DNA of 64,000 nt, taken from the NCBI RefSeq assembly GCF_003672135.1, contig NC_039518.1:1364001-1428000 (forward strand), given 5' to 3'. Origin of the DNA: Ooceraea biroi. Taxonomy: Eukaryota > Arthropoda > Insecta > Hymenoptera > Formicidae. The notes beneath the pieces are model-generated. The model was not told the origin of the DNA. It searched no databases and worked only from the letters and a program-made list of their open reading frames with translations. This document shows positions 10,928 through 24,203 of this stretch, in pieces. A program made the position numbers and the translations under genes. Position 1 is the stretch's first letter; each line of letters begins with the position of its first letter.

Positions 10928-13582
10928 TTACAAATCACTTTCAGAATCACTTTCAGAATTATTGGTTTCACTGTCAGTATGCAGAGATCCATCGCGGATT
11001 ATAATCACATCATTGTTACCTTCCACATCCAGTACATTCATGTCTTTACTTTCGTAGAAAATTCTAGGTAAAAATTTGTCTGTTGGCATTTTTTGGATTT
11101 CAGGTATTTTTTTATGATATAAGTATTCCACAATCTCTGTAACGATAAGAATTCTCATACAATATTAGGACTCATGCATTAAAAATTACAATTCAGAAAA
11201 AGCAACTTACCCGCAAAATTATCCACGTCATTCAAGTCACATTCTTGAATAAGATAATAGAAAACTTTACAAAGAAACTCGGCAGTTGCCCCTTCAAAAT
11301 ATCGAGCAACATTGGGCCATATAATCTCACGAGTGTGCAATATCCCTTTTGCATACATGCTGTAACAGGGAAATGTGTGTATCAAATTACTAGTATGTAT
11401 CGATCCACATTTATAATATCGACTCGTGAATGCAAAAGCTGTGATATTGAACGAGTCAAGAAGTTGTGATCAATATACATGATACATACTATTCAATTAG
11501 CTGTATCTTAATGTCGTTCAAATAGATAGGACTTGTACTGAACAACTGCAGATGCAACTGGTTTTGCCAAAATGTTTTCAGCACATTTTCTTGTATATCT
11601 AATTTCTGTTCCATTTTCTGCCATACTGGCTTGGGAATAGTAGCGCATTTAAGTTCTTTTATATCCTCACTCAACGTAACGTTGAGCAAAGTTTTTATGA
11701 ACTTTTTGATCAATGGCAATGTCCATGTGACATTTTGTAACGCTGTAATTAAATTGAGTGAATTATTTATAATGTGCAAATTGCGGATACACATATGTAT
11801 ACATATTTACATGTATATAAAAATACATATTTTTGTGTGATGCAATATCACGAGAATTACTTACGTTTCGCCTTAGATTTGAGTTTTTGATGACGTTTGC
11901 GGACTGACCGTACCGTTCGTCCTAGTAATTGCGCTAATTCGATATATTTAACAGGACGTTTGTGAAAACGTTTATTTTTTATATATGTTAGAATCTTTTT
12001 ATCCTCCTTTGAAGTATATCTGATTATAAGGCATGATTACAAAGAGTATTGGTGAGTGAGAAATCCAAAGTCGTAAATAAATAGAATTCAAAATCACATT
12101 TCAGATGTATATGTCATACCTAACGTTAGTGATTTTATTTTGGTATAATATTTTAAATCTGTTATGGACGCTGTACAGAGTCCGCCAAGGTAATCCATTT
12201 GCCAGAAATTGAACGAATTTTTGTCTTTCGCTTACATTTTTTATATAATACATTCTATTATATCTCCAGTAAAAAAACAATTCGACATTCTTGGGATCCC
12301 ACTTGTGAAGCTTCATATATTAACATATTATATTATATGTATTTGGTAAAATAAAATATTTATATGAAATGTAAAACTATACATAATGTTGTGTGAAACA
12401 TACCTCACAAAACATTTCCCAGTTTTTCTTAATAATTTTGTCTTCCGCAGGCGAATATGGACCTTTTCGGAGCGGTCCATATTCCTGAAATAAGTTTCTA
12501 ATCTGTCTTGATGGTGCATGAGCTCCAGTAAGCTCTAATTGATGCTGCCGAGGTACCTCATGTATTAATGTTATATGTAACTCTTGCAGTTTCTGTTTCA
12601 TGTACATAACAATCAATTAGTTGACAAATGTGAAACAAATTATCTATATATATATATATATGTATGCTGCTATGAATACCAATTAAATACCAACCTTTTT
12701 AATACTTGGTGATAATTCCTCTTCTTCTTCTTGTTTTATATCTTCCAATTCTTCCAAGGAATCCTCTTTTTCTAGATGACATTCTTGCTTCATAAAAAGA
12801 TTAGAAACATTATTGGTCTCATTCTGTTTGCTGGCAAGACGAGCCGATCTTCTTCTTTGTACTTTCTCTTTTGGTGGAGATTTTGCTTTGGATTCTGTCA
12901 TATTAATATCCTTTTCTTCATGATTACTGATAAAAAGGGGATCTGTTAGTGGATCTTTATTGATGCTCGTTTTCATGATGCTGTCATCAGTTTCCTGTAC
13001 ATAATTGGTATCCATCATTGAGGAAAATAACATATGCGATGATACATTAATGTCATTAAAAGTTATCACAGCGTCTAAATCATGCGCCAACTCAATGTCT
13101 CCAAACTTCTGAAGACTCTCCATGGCCGCTAAATCCCATTTGAACACGTCGTATTCGCTACTTATGCTGAGATTCTCCTTTCTCTTTGAATCTATGATCT
13201 GCTGAGCTGCATCATCGCATTGTAGGAACTTGTCTTCGTTTTTCTTCATTATGTTCTCAAACAACGGACTCTCCGATGCTTTTCTTTTATTTTCCTTATT
13301 CGGAGTGTTTTGGTTCATATTCTGATTCTTTGTATCGTAAAAATTTTGAAGATTCCCTGCTTCATTCGAATATACACTTCCCGTTTCCAATTGTGATTCT
13401 ACGTGATTTGGTATATTATCGTTACAGGCCCTTTTCGTTTCTTCATTTTCACATTTTCTAGCGTTCATTGTATTCATTGTATTCAATACTGTCGCATTCG
13501 TCAAATCCCTTTCTTCAAATTTATTTCCTACATTAGTCACTGAACGGCGGATATGCTGTCCGTATATCCGTGTGACTAACAC
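10928..13582 (-). CDS. TTF1-like Myb/SANT protein, copy A (intact, 677 aa)
   Basis: Seven exons on the minus strand: 13582-12695, 12592-12404, 12310-12120, 12019-11865, 11742-11490, 11359-11211 and 11136-10928. They sum to 2034 nt in one frame with GT/AG borders. Exon 1 encodes a long polar, probably disordered acidic region with a basic RRRSARLASK patch. Exon 2 holds a first SANT-like segment (GPYSPAEDKIIKKNW). Exon 3 has a linker with LPWRTLYSVHNRF. Exon 4 has a Myb repeat (YTSKEDKKIL...GRTVRSVRKRHQKL). The C-terminus has EIVEYLYHKKIPEIQK and a Ser/Asp/Glu tail. Spacing of the Myb repeats, the linker and the EIxxYLY motif resemble vertebrate TTF1, the Pol I terminator and replication-fork-barrier protein. 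That role is inferred by family resemblance only. The start is the first ATG of the open frame; METs further in are possible. Confidence 0.75.
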
Positions 13583-14270
13583 ATAACGATCGGGTCGATA
13601 AGTTAGAGGAGCTAGAGTTTTCTAAAGGTAGAGCCTGTCGGTAGAGAAATGGCGTGAGAAGAGTATGAAGCGCGACAGATGGTGGGAGTCGCGGCGATTT
13701 TCCATCCTCTACGCGAGACGTAAAACCGAGAGAGAAAGATTACGTGCTTCGCTTTAATGCTGTCCCAAAGTACGTGTGACAATACAAAGAAACAGAATGG
13801 TCACACGCTCTCACCGCCTATACGTGAGGCATACGCGGTGTCGCGCTATTTTGTGCGCTCTTCAATAAAATTACTTGAACAAATTAGAATAAAATACTGA
13901 AATATTATTTTAATATATTAATAATATGTAATTAATATATTAATAATATATTTCAGTATTTTATTCTAATTTGTTCAAGTAATTTTATTGAAGAGCGCAC
14001 AAAATAGCGCGACACCGCGTATGCCTCACGTATAGGCGGTGAGAGCGTGTGACCATTCTGTTTCTTTGTATTGTCACACGTACTTTGGGACAGCATTAAA
14101 GCGAAGCACGTAATCTTTTTCTCTCGGTTTTATGTCTCGCGTAGAGGATGGAAGATCGCCGCGACTCCCACCATCTGTCGCGCTCCATACTCTTCTCGCG
14201 CCATTTCTCTACCGACAGGCTCTACCTTTAGAAAGCTCAAGCTCCTCTAACTTATCGACCCTATCGTTAT
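13583..14270. promoter_or_regulatory. Palindromic head-to-head promoter region (A/B)
   Basis: The 688 bp between the divergent start codons of copies A and B form one long inverted repeat centred near 13925, in a TTAATATATTAATAATAT-rich core. Each arm holds the sequence upstream of its gene, so both copies share the same 5' regulatory DNA. Equivalent regions are 20873-21560 and 30353-31040. No TATA box or initiator was firmly identified. The short ORF at 14132-14320 is not supported. Confidence 0.6.
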
Positions 14271-16930
14271 GTGTTAGTCACACGGATATACGGACAGCAT
14301 ATCCGCCGTTCGGTGACTAATGTAGAAAATAAATTTGAAGAAAGAGATTTGACGAATGCGACAGTATTGAATACAATGAATACAATGAATGCTAGAAAAT
14401 GTGAAAATGAAGAATCGAAAAGTGCCGGTAACGATAATATACCAAATCAGGTAGAATCACAATTGGAAACGGGAAGTGTATATTCGAATGAAGCAGGGAA
14501 TCTTCAAAATTTTTACGATACAAAGAATCAGAATATGAACCAAAACACGCCGAATACGAAAAATAAAAGAAAAGCGTCGGAGAGTCCGTTGTTTGAGAAC
14601 ATAACAATGAAGAAAAACAAAGACAGGTTCCTACAATGCGAAGATGCAGCTCAGCAGATCATAGATTCAAAGAGAAAGAAGAATCTCAGCATAAGTAGCG
14701 AATACGACGTGTTCAAATGGGATTTAGAGGCCATGGAGAATTTTCAGAAGTTTGGAGACATTGAGTTGGCACATGATTTAGACACTGTGGTAAATTTTAA
14801 TGACATTAATGTATCATCGCATATGTTATTTTTCTCAATGATGGATACCAATTATGTACAGGAAATTGATGACAGCATCATGAAAACGAGCATCAATAAG
14901 GATCCACTAACAAATCCCTTTTTTATCAGTAATCGTGAACAAAAGGATATTAATATGACAGAATCCAAAGCAAAATCTCCACCGAAAGAGAAAGTACAAA
15001 GAAGAAAATCGGCTCGTCTTGCCAGCAAACAGAATGAGACCAATAATGTTTCTAATCTTTTTATGAAGCAAGAATGTCATCTAGAAAAAGAGGATTCCTT
15101 GGAAGAATTGGAAGATATAAAACAAGAAGAAGAAGAGGAATTATCACCAAGTATTAAAAGGTTGGTATTTAATTGGTATTCATAGCAGCATACATATATA
15201 TATATATATATAGATAATTTGTTTCACATTTGTCAACTAATTGATTGTTATGTACATGAAACAGAAACTGCAAGAGTTACATATAACATTAATACATGAG
15301 GTACCTCGGCAGCATCAATTAGAGCTTACTGGAGCTCATGCACCATCAAGACAGATTAGAAACTTATTTCAGGAATATGGACCGCTCCGAAAAGGTCCAT
15401 ATTCGCCTGCGGAAGACAAAATTATTAAGAAAAACTGGGAAATGTTTTGTGAGGTATGTTTCACACAACATTATGTATAGTTTTAACATTTCATATAAAT
15501 ATTTTATTTTACCAAATACATATAATATAATATGTTAATATATGAAGCTTCACGAGTGGGATCCCAAGAATGTCGAATTGTTTTTTTACTGGAGATATAA
15601 TAGAATGTATTATATAAAAAATGTAAGCGAAAGACAAAAATTCGTTCAATTTCTGGCAAATGGATTACCTTGGCGACTCTGTATAGCGTCCATAACAGAT
15701 TTAAAATATTATACCAAATAAAATCACTAACGTTAGGTATGACACATACATCTGAAATTGATTTTGAATTCTATTTATTTGCGACTTTGGATTTCTCACT
15801 CACCAATAATTTTTGTAATCACGCTTTATAATCAGATATACTTCAAAGGAGGATATAAAGATTCTAACATATATGAAAAATAAACGTTTTCACAAACGTG
15901 CTGTTAAATATATCGAATTAGCGCTTACATTACTAGGACGAACGGTACGGTCAGTCCGCAAACGTCATCAAAAACTCAAATCTAAGGCGAAACGTAAGTA
16001 ATTCTCGTGATATTGCATCACACAAAAATATGTATTTTTATATACATGTAAATATGTATACATATGTGTATCCGCAATTTGCACATTATAAATAATTCAC
16101 TCAATTTAATTACAGCGTTACAAAATGTCACATGGACATTGCCATTGATCAAAAAGTTCATAAAAACTTTGCTCAACGTTACGTTGAGTGAGGATATAAA
16201 AGAACTTAAATGCGCTACTATTCCCAAGCCAGTATGGCAGAAAATGGAACAGAAATTAGATATACAAGAAAATGTGCTGAAACATTTTGGCAAAACCAGT
16301 TGCATCTGCAGTTGTTCAGTACAAGTCCTATCTATTTGAACGACATTAAGATACAGCTAATTGAATAGTATGTATCATGTATATTGATCACAACTTCTTG
16401 ACTCGTTCAATATCACAGCTTTTGCATTCACGAGTCGATATTATAATAATGTGGATCGATACATACTAGTAATTTGATACACACATTTCACTGTTACAGC
16501 ATGTACATAAAGGGATATCGCACACTCGTAAAATTATATGGCCCAATGTTGCTCAATATTTTGAAGGGGCAACTGCCGAGTTTCTTTGTAAAGTTTTCTA
16601 TTATCTTATCAAGAATGTGACTTGAATGACTTTGATAATTTGACGGTAAGTTGCTTTTTTGAATTGTAATTTTAAATTGCAGAGTCCTAATATTGTATGA
16701 GAATTCTTATTGTTATAGAGATTGTGGAATACTTATATCATAAAAAATACCTGAAATCCAAAAAATGCAACAGACAAATTTTTACTAGATTTTTACGAAA
16801 GTAAAGACATGAATGTACTGATGTGGAAGGTAACAATGATGTGATTATAATCCGCGATGGATCTCTGCACTGACAGTGAAACCAATAATTCTGAAAGTGA
16901 TCTGAAAGTGATTCTGAAAGTGATTTGTAA
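14271..16930 (+). pseudogene. TTF1-like copy B, frameshifted
   Basis: Exon equivalents are 14271-15160, 15265-15453, 15548-15736, 15836-15993, 16116-16367, 16500-16645 and 16719-16930. Splice sites are kept. Relative to copy F there is one A fewer at the end of exon 1 (15160), two single-base losses in exon 3, one A fewer in exon 5 (near 16281), and many small losses in exons 6-7. The frame is broken repeatedly. The clustering of one-base losses after 15.1 kb and the absence of compensating substitutions suggest either relaxed constraint or uncorrected long-read sequence. By sequence it is the same class as F. Confidence 0.7.
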
Positions 16931-17072
16931 TAAGTTATTGATATATTTTATTATATAATTAATAATACATATTTTTATTGATAACAAATTAACTTTTTTA
17001 TCATTCCAAATAGTAGTTGTTACATAGGAGAAGAAACAAATTACTCCAGTGTGATTATTGTGTAAATAATGA

Positions 17073-18229
17073 TATGTTCGTTACAGGCCCTTTTCGTTTC
17101 TTCATTTTCACATTTTCTAGCGTTCATTGTATCATTGTATTCAATACTGTCGCATTCGTCAAATCCCTTTTCTCAAATTTATTTCCTACATTAGTACTGA
17201 AAGGCGGATATGCTGTCCGTATATCGTGTGACTAACACATAAGGATCGGGTGATAAGTGAGAGGAGCTAGAGTTTTCTAAAGGTAGAGCTGTCGGTAGAG
17301 AATGGCGTGAGAAGAGTATGAGCGCGACAGATGGTGGGAGTCGCGGCGATTTTCATTCTATCCGCGATCTAAGACGAGGAGGTGAGGAGAAAGATTACGT
17401 GTTGCTTCTGTTCTATGCGTCAAAGTACGTGTGACAATACAAAGAAACGAGAATGGTCAAGCCTCTCATTCGGCTATCGTGAGGCATAACGCGGTGTCGC
17501 GCTATTTTGGCGCTCTTCAATAATTACTTGAACAATTAGAATAAAATACTGAATATTATTTTAATAATTTAATATATGTAATTATATATTAATAATAAAT
17601 TAGTAGTTTTATTCTATTTGTTCAAGTAATTTTATTGAAGAGCGCACAAAATAGCGCGACACGGTATGCCTCACGTAATCGGGGTGAGGCGTGTGACCAT
17701 TCTGTTTCTTTGATTGTCACACGTACTTTGGGACAGCATTAAAGCGAAGCACGTAATCTTTTTCTTCGGTTTTATTGTTCGCGTAGAGGATGGAAGATGC
17801 GCGACTCCACCATCTGTCGCGCTCATATACTTCTCCGCGCCATTTCTCTACTACAGGCTCTACTTTGAAAGCTCAGTATCTCTAACTTATCGACCTATCG
17901 TTATGTGTTAGTCACGGATATACGGAAAGCATATCCGCCGTTCGGTGATAACTGTAGAAATAATTTGAAGAAAGAGATTTGACGAATGCGACAGTATTGA
18001 ATACAATGAATACAATGAAGTCTGGAAAATGTGAAATGAAAGAATCGAAAAGTGCGGTAACGGATAATCTACAATATCAGGTAGAATCAAATTGGAACGG
18101 GAAGTGTATATTCGAATGAAGCAGGGAATTTTCAAAATTTTTACGATACAAAGAATCAGAATATGACAAACGCCGAATACGAAAATAAAGAAAAGCGTCG
18201 GAGAGTCGTTGTTTGGAAGAAATAAAACT
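17073..18229. pseudogene. Low-quality junction with two exon-1 fragments
   Basis: This stretch is a degraded copy of 13.41-14.62 kb: the 5' part of an A-class exon 1 (minus, about 17075-17230), the AT-rich palindrome centre (about 17560), and the 5' part of a B-class exon 1 (plus, about 17910-18220). It carries a one- or few-base indel every few tens of bases. It is inserted between the 3' ends of copies B and C and joins abruptly on both sides (near 17073 and 18229). The density of indels is much higher than anywhere else in the window. Confidence 0.7.
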
Positions 18230-20872
18230 TTCAGAATCACTTTCAGAATTATTGGTTTCACTGTCAGTATGCAGAGATCCATCGCGGATTATAATCACAT
18301 CATTGTTACCTTCCACATCCAGTACATTCATGTCTTTACTTCGTAGAAAATTCTAGGTAAAAATTTGTCTGTTGGCATTTTTTGGATTTCAGGTATTTTT
18401 TTATGATATAAGTATTCCACAATCTCTATAACAATAAGAATTCTCATACAATATTAGGACTCTGCAATTTAAAATTACAATTCAGAAAAAGCAACTTACC
18501 GTCAAAATTATCAAAGTCATTCAAGTCACATTCTTGAATAAGATAATAGAAAACTTTACAAAGAAACTCGGCAGTTGCCCCTTCAAAATATTGAGCAACA
18601 TTGGGCCATATAATTTTACGAGTGTGCGATATCCCTTTTATTACATGCTGTAACAGTGAAATGTGTGTATCAAATTACTAGTATGTATCGATCCACATTT
18701 ATTATAATATCGACTCGTGAATGCAAAAGCTGTGATATTGAACGAGTCAAGAAGTTGTGATCAATATACATGATACATACTATTCAATTAGCTGTATCTT
18801 AATGTCGTTCAAATAGATAGGACTTGTACTGAACAACTGCAGATGCAACTGGTTTTGCCAAAATGTTTTCAGCACATTTTCTTGTATATCTAATTTCTGT
18901 TCCATTTTCTGCCATACTGGCTTGGGAATAGTAGCGCATTTAAGTTCTTTTATATCCTCACTCAACGTAACGTTGAGCAAAGTTTTTATGAACTTTTTGA
19001 TCAATGGCAATGTCCATGTGACATTTTGTAACGCTGTAATTAAATTGAGTGAATTATTTATAATGTGCAAATTGCGGATACACATATGTATACATATTTA
19101 CATGTATATAAAAATACATATTTTTGTGTGATGCAATATCACGAGAATTACTTACGTTTCGCCTTAGATTTGAGTTTTTGATGACGTTGCGGACTGACCG
19201 TACCGTTCGTCCTAGTAATGTAAGCGCTAATTCGATATATTTAACAGCACGTTTGTGAAAACGTTTATTTTTCATATATGTTAGAATCTTTATATCCTCC
19301 TTTGAAGTATATCTGATTATAAAGCGTGATTACAAAATTATTGGTGAGTGAGAAATCCAAAGTCGCAAATAAATAGAATTCAAAATCAATTTCAGATGTA
19401 TGTGTCATACCTAACGTTAGTGATTTTATTTTGGTATAATATTTTAAATCTGTTATGGACGCTATACAGAGTCCGCCAAGGTAATCCATTTGCCAGAAAT
19501 TGAACGAATTTTTGTCTTTCGCTTACATTTTTTATATAATACATTCTATTATATCTCCAGTAAAAAAACAATTCGACATTCTTGGGATCCCACTCGTGAA
19601 GCTTCATATATTAACATATTATATTATATGTATTTGGTAAAATAAAATATTTATATGAAATGTTAAAACTATACATAATGTTGTGTGAAACATACCTCAC
19701 AAAACATTTCCCAGTTTTTCTTAATAATTTTGTCTTCCGCAGGCGAATATGGACCTTTTCGGAGCGGTCCATATTCCTGAAATAAGTTTCTAATCTGTCT
19801 TGATGGTGCATGAGCTCCAGTAAGCTCTAATTGATGCTGCCGAGGTACCTCATGTATTAATGTTATATGTAACTCTTGCAGTTTCTGTTTCATGTACATA
19901 ACAATCAATTAGTTGACAAATGTGAACAAATTATCTATATATATATATATATATGTATGCTGCTATGAATACCAATTAAATACCAACCTTTTTAATACTT
20001 GGTGATAATTCCTCTTCTTCTTCTTGTTTTATATCTTCCAATTCTTCCAAGGAATCCTCTTTTTCTAGATGACATTCTTGCTTCATAAAAAGATTAGAAA
20101 CATTATTGGTCTCATTCTGTTTGCTGGCAAGACGAGCCGATTTCTTCTTTGTACTTTCTCTTTCGGTGGAGATTTTGCTTTGGATTCTGTCATATTAATA
20201 TCCTTTTGTTCACGATTACTGATAAAAAAGGGATTGTTAGTGGATCCTTATTGATGCTCGTTTTCATGATGCTGTCATCAATTTCCTGTACATAATTGGT
20301 ATCCATCATTGAGAAAATAACATATGCGATGATACATTAATGTCATTAAAATTTACCACAGTGTCTAAATCATGTGCCAACTCAATGTCTCCAAACTTCT
20401 GAAAATTCTCCATGGCCTCTAAATCCCATTTGAACACGTCGTATTCGCTACTTATGCTGAGATTCTTCTTTCTCTTTGAATCTATGATCTGCTGAGCTGC
20501 ATCTTCGCATTGTAGGAACCTGTCTTTGTTTTTCTTCATTGTTATGTTCTCAAACAACGGACTCTCCGACGCTTTTCTTTTATTTTCGTATTCGGCGTTT
20601 TGGTTCATATTCTGATTCTTTGTATCGTAAAAATTTTGAAGATTCCCTGCTTCATTCGAATATACACTTCCCGTTTCCAATTGTGATTCTACCTGATTTG
20701 GTATATTATCGTTACCGGCACTTTTCGATTCTTCATTTTCACATTTTCTAGCATTCATTGTATTCATTGTATTCAATACTGTCGCATTCGTCAAATCTCT
20801 TTCTTCAAATTTATTTTCTACATTAGTCACCGAACGGCGGATATGCTGTCCGTATATCCGTGTGACTAACAC
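18230..20872 (-). pseudogene. TTF1-like copy C, frameshifted and 3'-truncated
   Basis: Exon equivalents on the minus strand are 20872-19988, 19884-19696, 19601-19411, 19312-19156, 19033-18781, 18647-18500 and 18425-18230. Exon 7 is cut off within its Ser/Asp/Glu tail by the junction at 18229, so the stop codon is missing. Exon 1 has several one- or two-base losses (for example near 20605 and 20315) that end the open frame early. Exons 4 and 6 each lack one base. Exons 2, 3 and 5 are intact. It belongs to the B/F sequence class. Confidence 0.7.
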
Positions 20873-21560
20873 ATAACGATAGGGTCGATAAGTTAGAGGA
20901 GCTTGAGCTTTCTAAAGGTAGAGCCTGTAGGTAGAGAAATGGCGCGAGAAGAGTATGGAGCGCGACAGATGGTGGGAGTCGCGGCGATCTTCCATCCTCT
21001 ACGCGAGACATAAAACCGAGAGAAAAAGATTACGTGCTTCGCTTTAATGCTGTCCCAAAGTACGTGTGACAATACAAAGAAACAGAATGGTCACACGCTC
21101 TCACCGCCTATACGTGAGGCATACGCGGTGTCGCGCTATTTTGTGCGCTCTTCAATAAAATTACTTGAACAAATTAGAATAAAATACTGAAATATATTAT
21201 TAATATATTAATTACATATTATTAATATATTAAAATAATATTTCAGTATTTTATTCTAATTTGTTCAAGTAATTTTATTGAAGAGCGCACAAAATAGCGC
21301 GACACCGCGTATGCCTCACGTATAGGCGGTGAGAGCGTGTGACCATTCTGTTTCTTTGTATTGTCACACGTACTTTGGGACAGCATTAAAGCGAAGCACG
21401 TAATCTTTCTCTCTCGGTTTTACATCTCGCGTAGAGGATGGAAAATCGCCGCGACTCCCACCATCTGTCGCGCTTCATACTCTTCTCACGCCATTTCTCT
21501 ACCGACAGGCTCTACCTTTAGAAAACTCTAGCTCCTCTAACTTATCGACCCGATCGTTAT
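20873..21560. promoter_or_regulatory. Palindromic head-to-head promoter region (C/D)
   Basis: Inverted-repeat intergenic spacer between the divergent copies C and D, centred near 21213. It is equivalent in sequence to 13583-14270 read on the other strand. Confidence 0.55.
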
Positions 21561-24203
21561 GTGTTAGTCACACGGATATACGGACAGCATATCCGCCGTT
21601 CAGTGACTAATGTAGGAAATAAATTTGAAGAAAGGGATTTGACGAATGCGACAGTATTGAATACAATGAATACAATGAACGCTAGAAAATGTGAAAATGA
21701 AGAAACGAAAAGGGCCTGTAACGATAATATACCAAATCACGTAGAATCACAATTGGAAACGGGAAGTGTATATTCGAATGAAGCAGGGAATCTTCAAAAT
21801 TTTTACGATACAAAGAATCAGAATATGAACCAAAACACTCCGAATAAGGAAAATAAAAGAAAAGCATCGGAGAGTCCGTTGTTTGAGAACATAATGAAGA
21901 AAAACGAAGACAAGTTCCTACAATGCGATGATGCAGCTCAGCAGATCATAGATTCAAAGAGAAAGGAGAATCTCAGCATAAGTAGCGAATACGACGTGTT
22001 CAAATGGGATTTAGAGGCCATGGAGAGTCTTCAGAAGTTTGGAGACATTGAGTTGGCGCATGATTTAGACGCTGTGATAACTTTTAATGACATTAATGTA
22101 TCATCGCATATGTTATTTTCCTCAATGATGGATACCAATTATGTACAGGAAACTGATGACAGCATCATGAAAACGAGCATCAATAAAGATCCACTAACAG
22201 ATCCCCTTTTTATCAGTAATCATGAAGAAAAGGATATTAATATGACAGAATCCAAAGCAAAATCTCCACCAAAAGAGAAAGTACAAAGAAAGATCGGCTC
22301 GTCTTGCCAGCAAACAGAATGAGACCAATAATGTTTCTAATCTTTTTATGAAGCAAGAATGTCATCTAGAAAAAGAGATTCCTTGGAAGAATTGGAAGAT
22401 ATAAAACAAGAAGAAGAAGAGGAATTATCACCAAGTATTAAAAAGGTTGGTATTTAATTGGTATTCATAGCAGCATACATATATATATATATATAGATAA
22501 TTTGTTTCACATTTGTCAACTAATTGATTGTTATGTACATGAAACAGAAACTGCAAGAGTTACATATAACATTAATACATGAGGTACCTCGGCAGCATCA
22601 ATTAGAGCTTACTGGAGCTCATGCACCATCAAGACAGATTAGAAACTTATTTCAGGAATATGGACCGCTCCGAAAAGGTCCATATTCGCCTGCGGAAGAC
22701 AAAATTATTAAGAAAAACTGGGAAATTTTGTGAGGTATGTTTCACACAACATTATGTATAGTTTTACATTTCATATAAATATTTATTTTACCAAATACAT
22801 ATATATAATAATATGTTAATATATGAAGCTTCACAAGTGGGATCCCAAGAATGTCGAATTGTTTTTTACTGATATAATAGAATGTATTATATAAAAAATG
22901 TAAGCGAAAGACAAAAATTCGTTCAATTTCTGGCAAATGGATTACCTTGGCGGACTCTGTACAGCGTCCATAACAGATTTAAAATATTATACCAAAATAA
23001 AATCACTAACGTTAGGTATGACATATACATCTGAAATGTGATTTTGAATTCTATTTATTTACGACTTTGGATTTCTCACTCACCAATACTTTTGTAATCA
23101 TGCCTTATAATCAGATATACTTCAAAGGAGGATAAAAAGATTCTAACATATATAAAAATAAACGTTTTCACAAACGTCCTGTTAAATATATCGAATTAGC
23201 GCAATTACTAGGACGAACGGTACGGTCAGTCCGCAAACGTCATCAAAAACTCAAATCTAAGGCAAAACGTAAGTAATTCTCGTGATATTGCACCACACAA
23301 AATATGTATTTTTATATACATGTAAATATATGTACATATGTGTATCCGCAATTTGCACATTATAAATAATTCACTCAATTTAATTACAGCGTTACAAAAT
23401 GTCACATGGACATTGCCATTAATCAAAAAGTTCATAAAAACTTTGCTCAACGTTACGTTGAGTGAGGATATAAAAGAACTTAAATGCGCTACTATTCCCA
23501 AGCCAGTATGGCAGAAAATGGAACAGAAATTAGATATACAAGAAAATGTGCTGAAAACATTTTGGCAAAACCAGTTGCATCTGCAGTTGTTCAGTACAAG
23601 TCCTATCTATTTGAACGACATTAAGATACAGCTAATTGAATAGTATGTATCATGTATATTGATCACAACTTCTTGACTCGTTCAATATCACAGCTTTTGC
23701 ATTCACGAGTCGATATTATAAATGTGGATCGATACATACTAGTAATTTGATACACACATTTCCCTGTTACAGCATGTATGCAAAAGGGATATTGCACACT
23801 CGTGAGATTATATGGCCCAATGTTGCTCGATATTTTGAAGGGCAACTGCCGAGTTTCTTTGTAAAGTTTTCTATTATCTTATTCAAGAATGTGACTTGAA
23901 TGACGTGGATAATTTTGCGGGTAAGTTGCTTTTTCTGAATTGTAATTTTTAATGCATGAGTCCTAATATTGTATGAGAATTCTTATCGTTACAGAGATTG
24001 TGGAATACTTATATCATAAAAAAATACCTGAAATCCAAAAAATGCCAACAGACAAATTTTTACCTAGAATTTTCTACAAAAGTAAAGACATGAATGTACT
24101 GGATGTGGAAGGTAACAATGATGTGATTATAATCCGCGATGGATCTCTGCATACTGACAGTGAAACCAATAATTCTGAAAGTGATTCTGAAAGTGATTTG
24201 TAA
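21561..24203 (+). pseudogene. TTF1-like copy D, frameshifted
   Basis: Exon equivalents are 21561-22445, 22548-22734, 22829-23015, 23115-23268, 23390-23642, 23773-23920 and 23995-24203. It is A-class. Losses relative to A: two bases near 22289 (ending the open frame at 22322) plus one near 22376 in exon 1, two in exon 2, four in exon 3, one in exon 4 and one in exon 6. Exons 5 and 7 are full length. The two exon-1 losses sum to three bases and would restore the frame at the end of exon 1, but later ones do not. Confidence 0.7.

Larger units (their letters stand above)
8578..17072 (+). repeat. Amplicon block 1 (forward), copies A and B
   Basis: This block contains hairpin MITEs, gene copy A (minus), an AT-rich palindrome centre near 13925 and gene copy B (plus). 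It recurs in the same orientation at 25386-34085 with an offset of 16,770 bp over most of its length, and inverted at 18230-25330. The start is placed where AAGGTACCCTACAGTAATG begins to match 25388 onward. Outside single-base deletions, forward copies appear almost identical by eye. Confidence 0.85.

Noticed and set aside
11179..11840. Plus-strand ORFs opposite copy A exons 5-6 (and equivalents in other copies)
   Set aside because: Antisense shadows of the spliced Myb gene exons.
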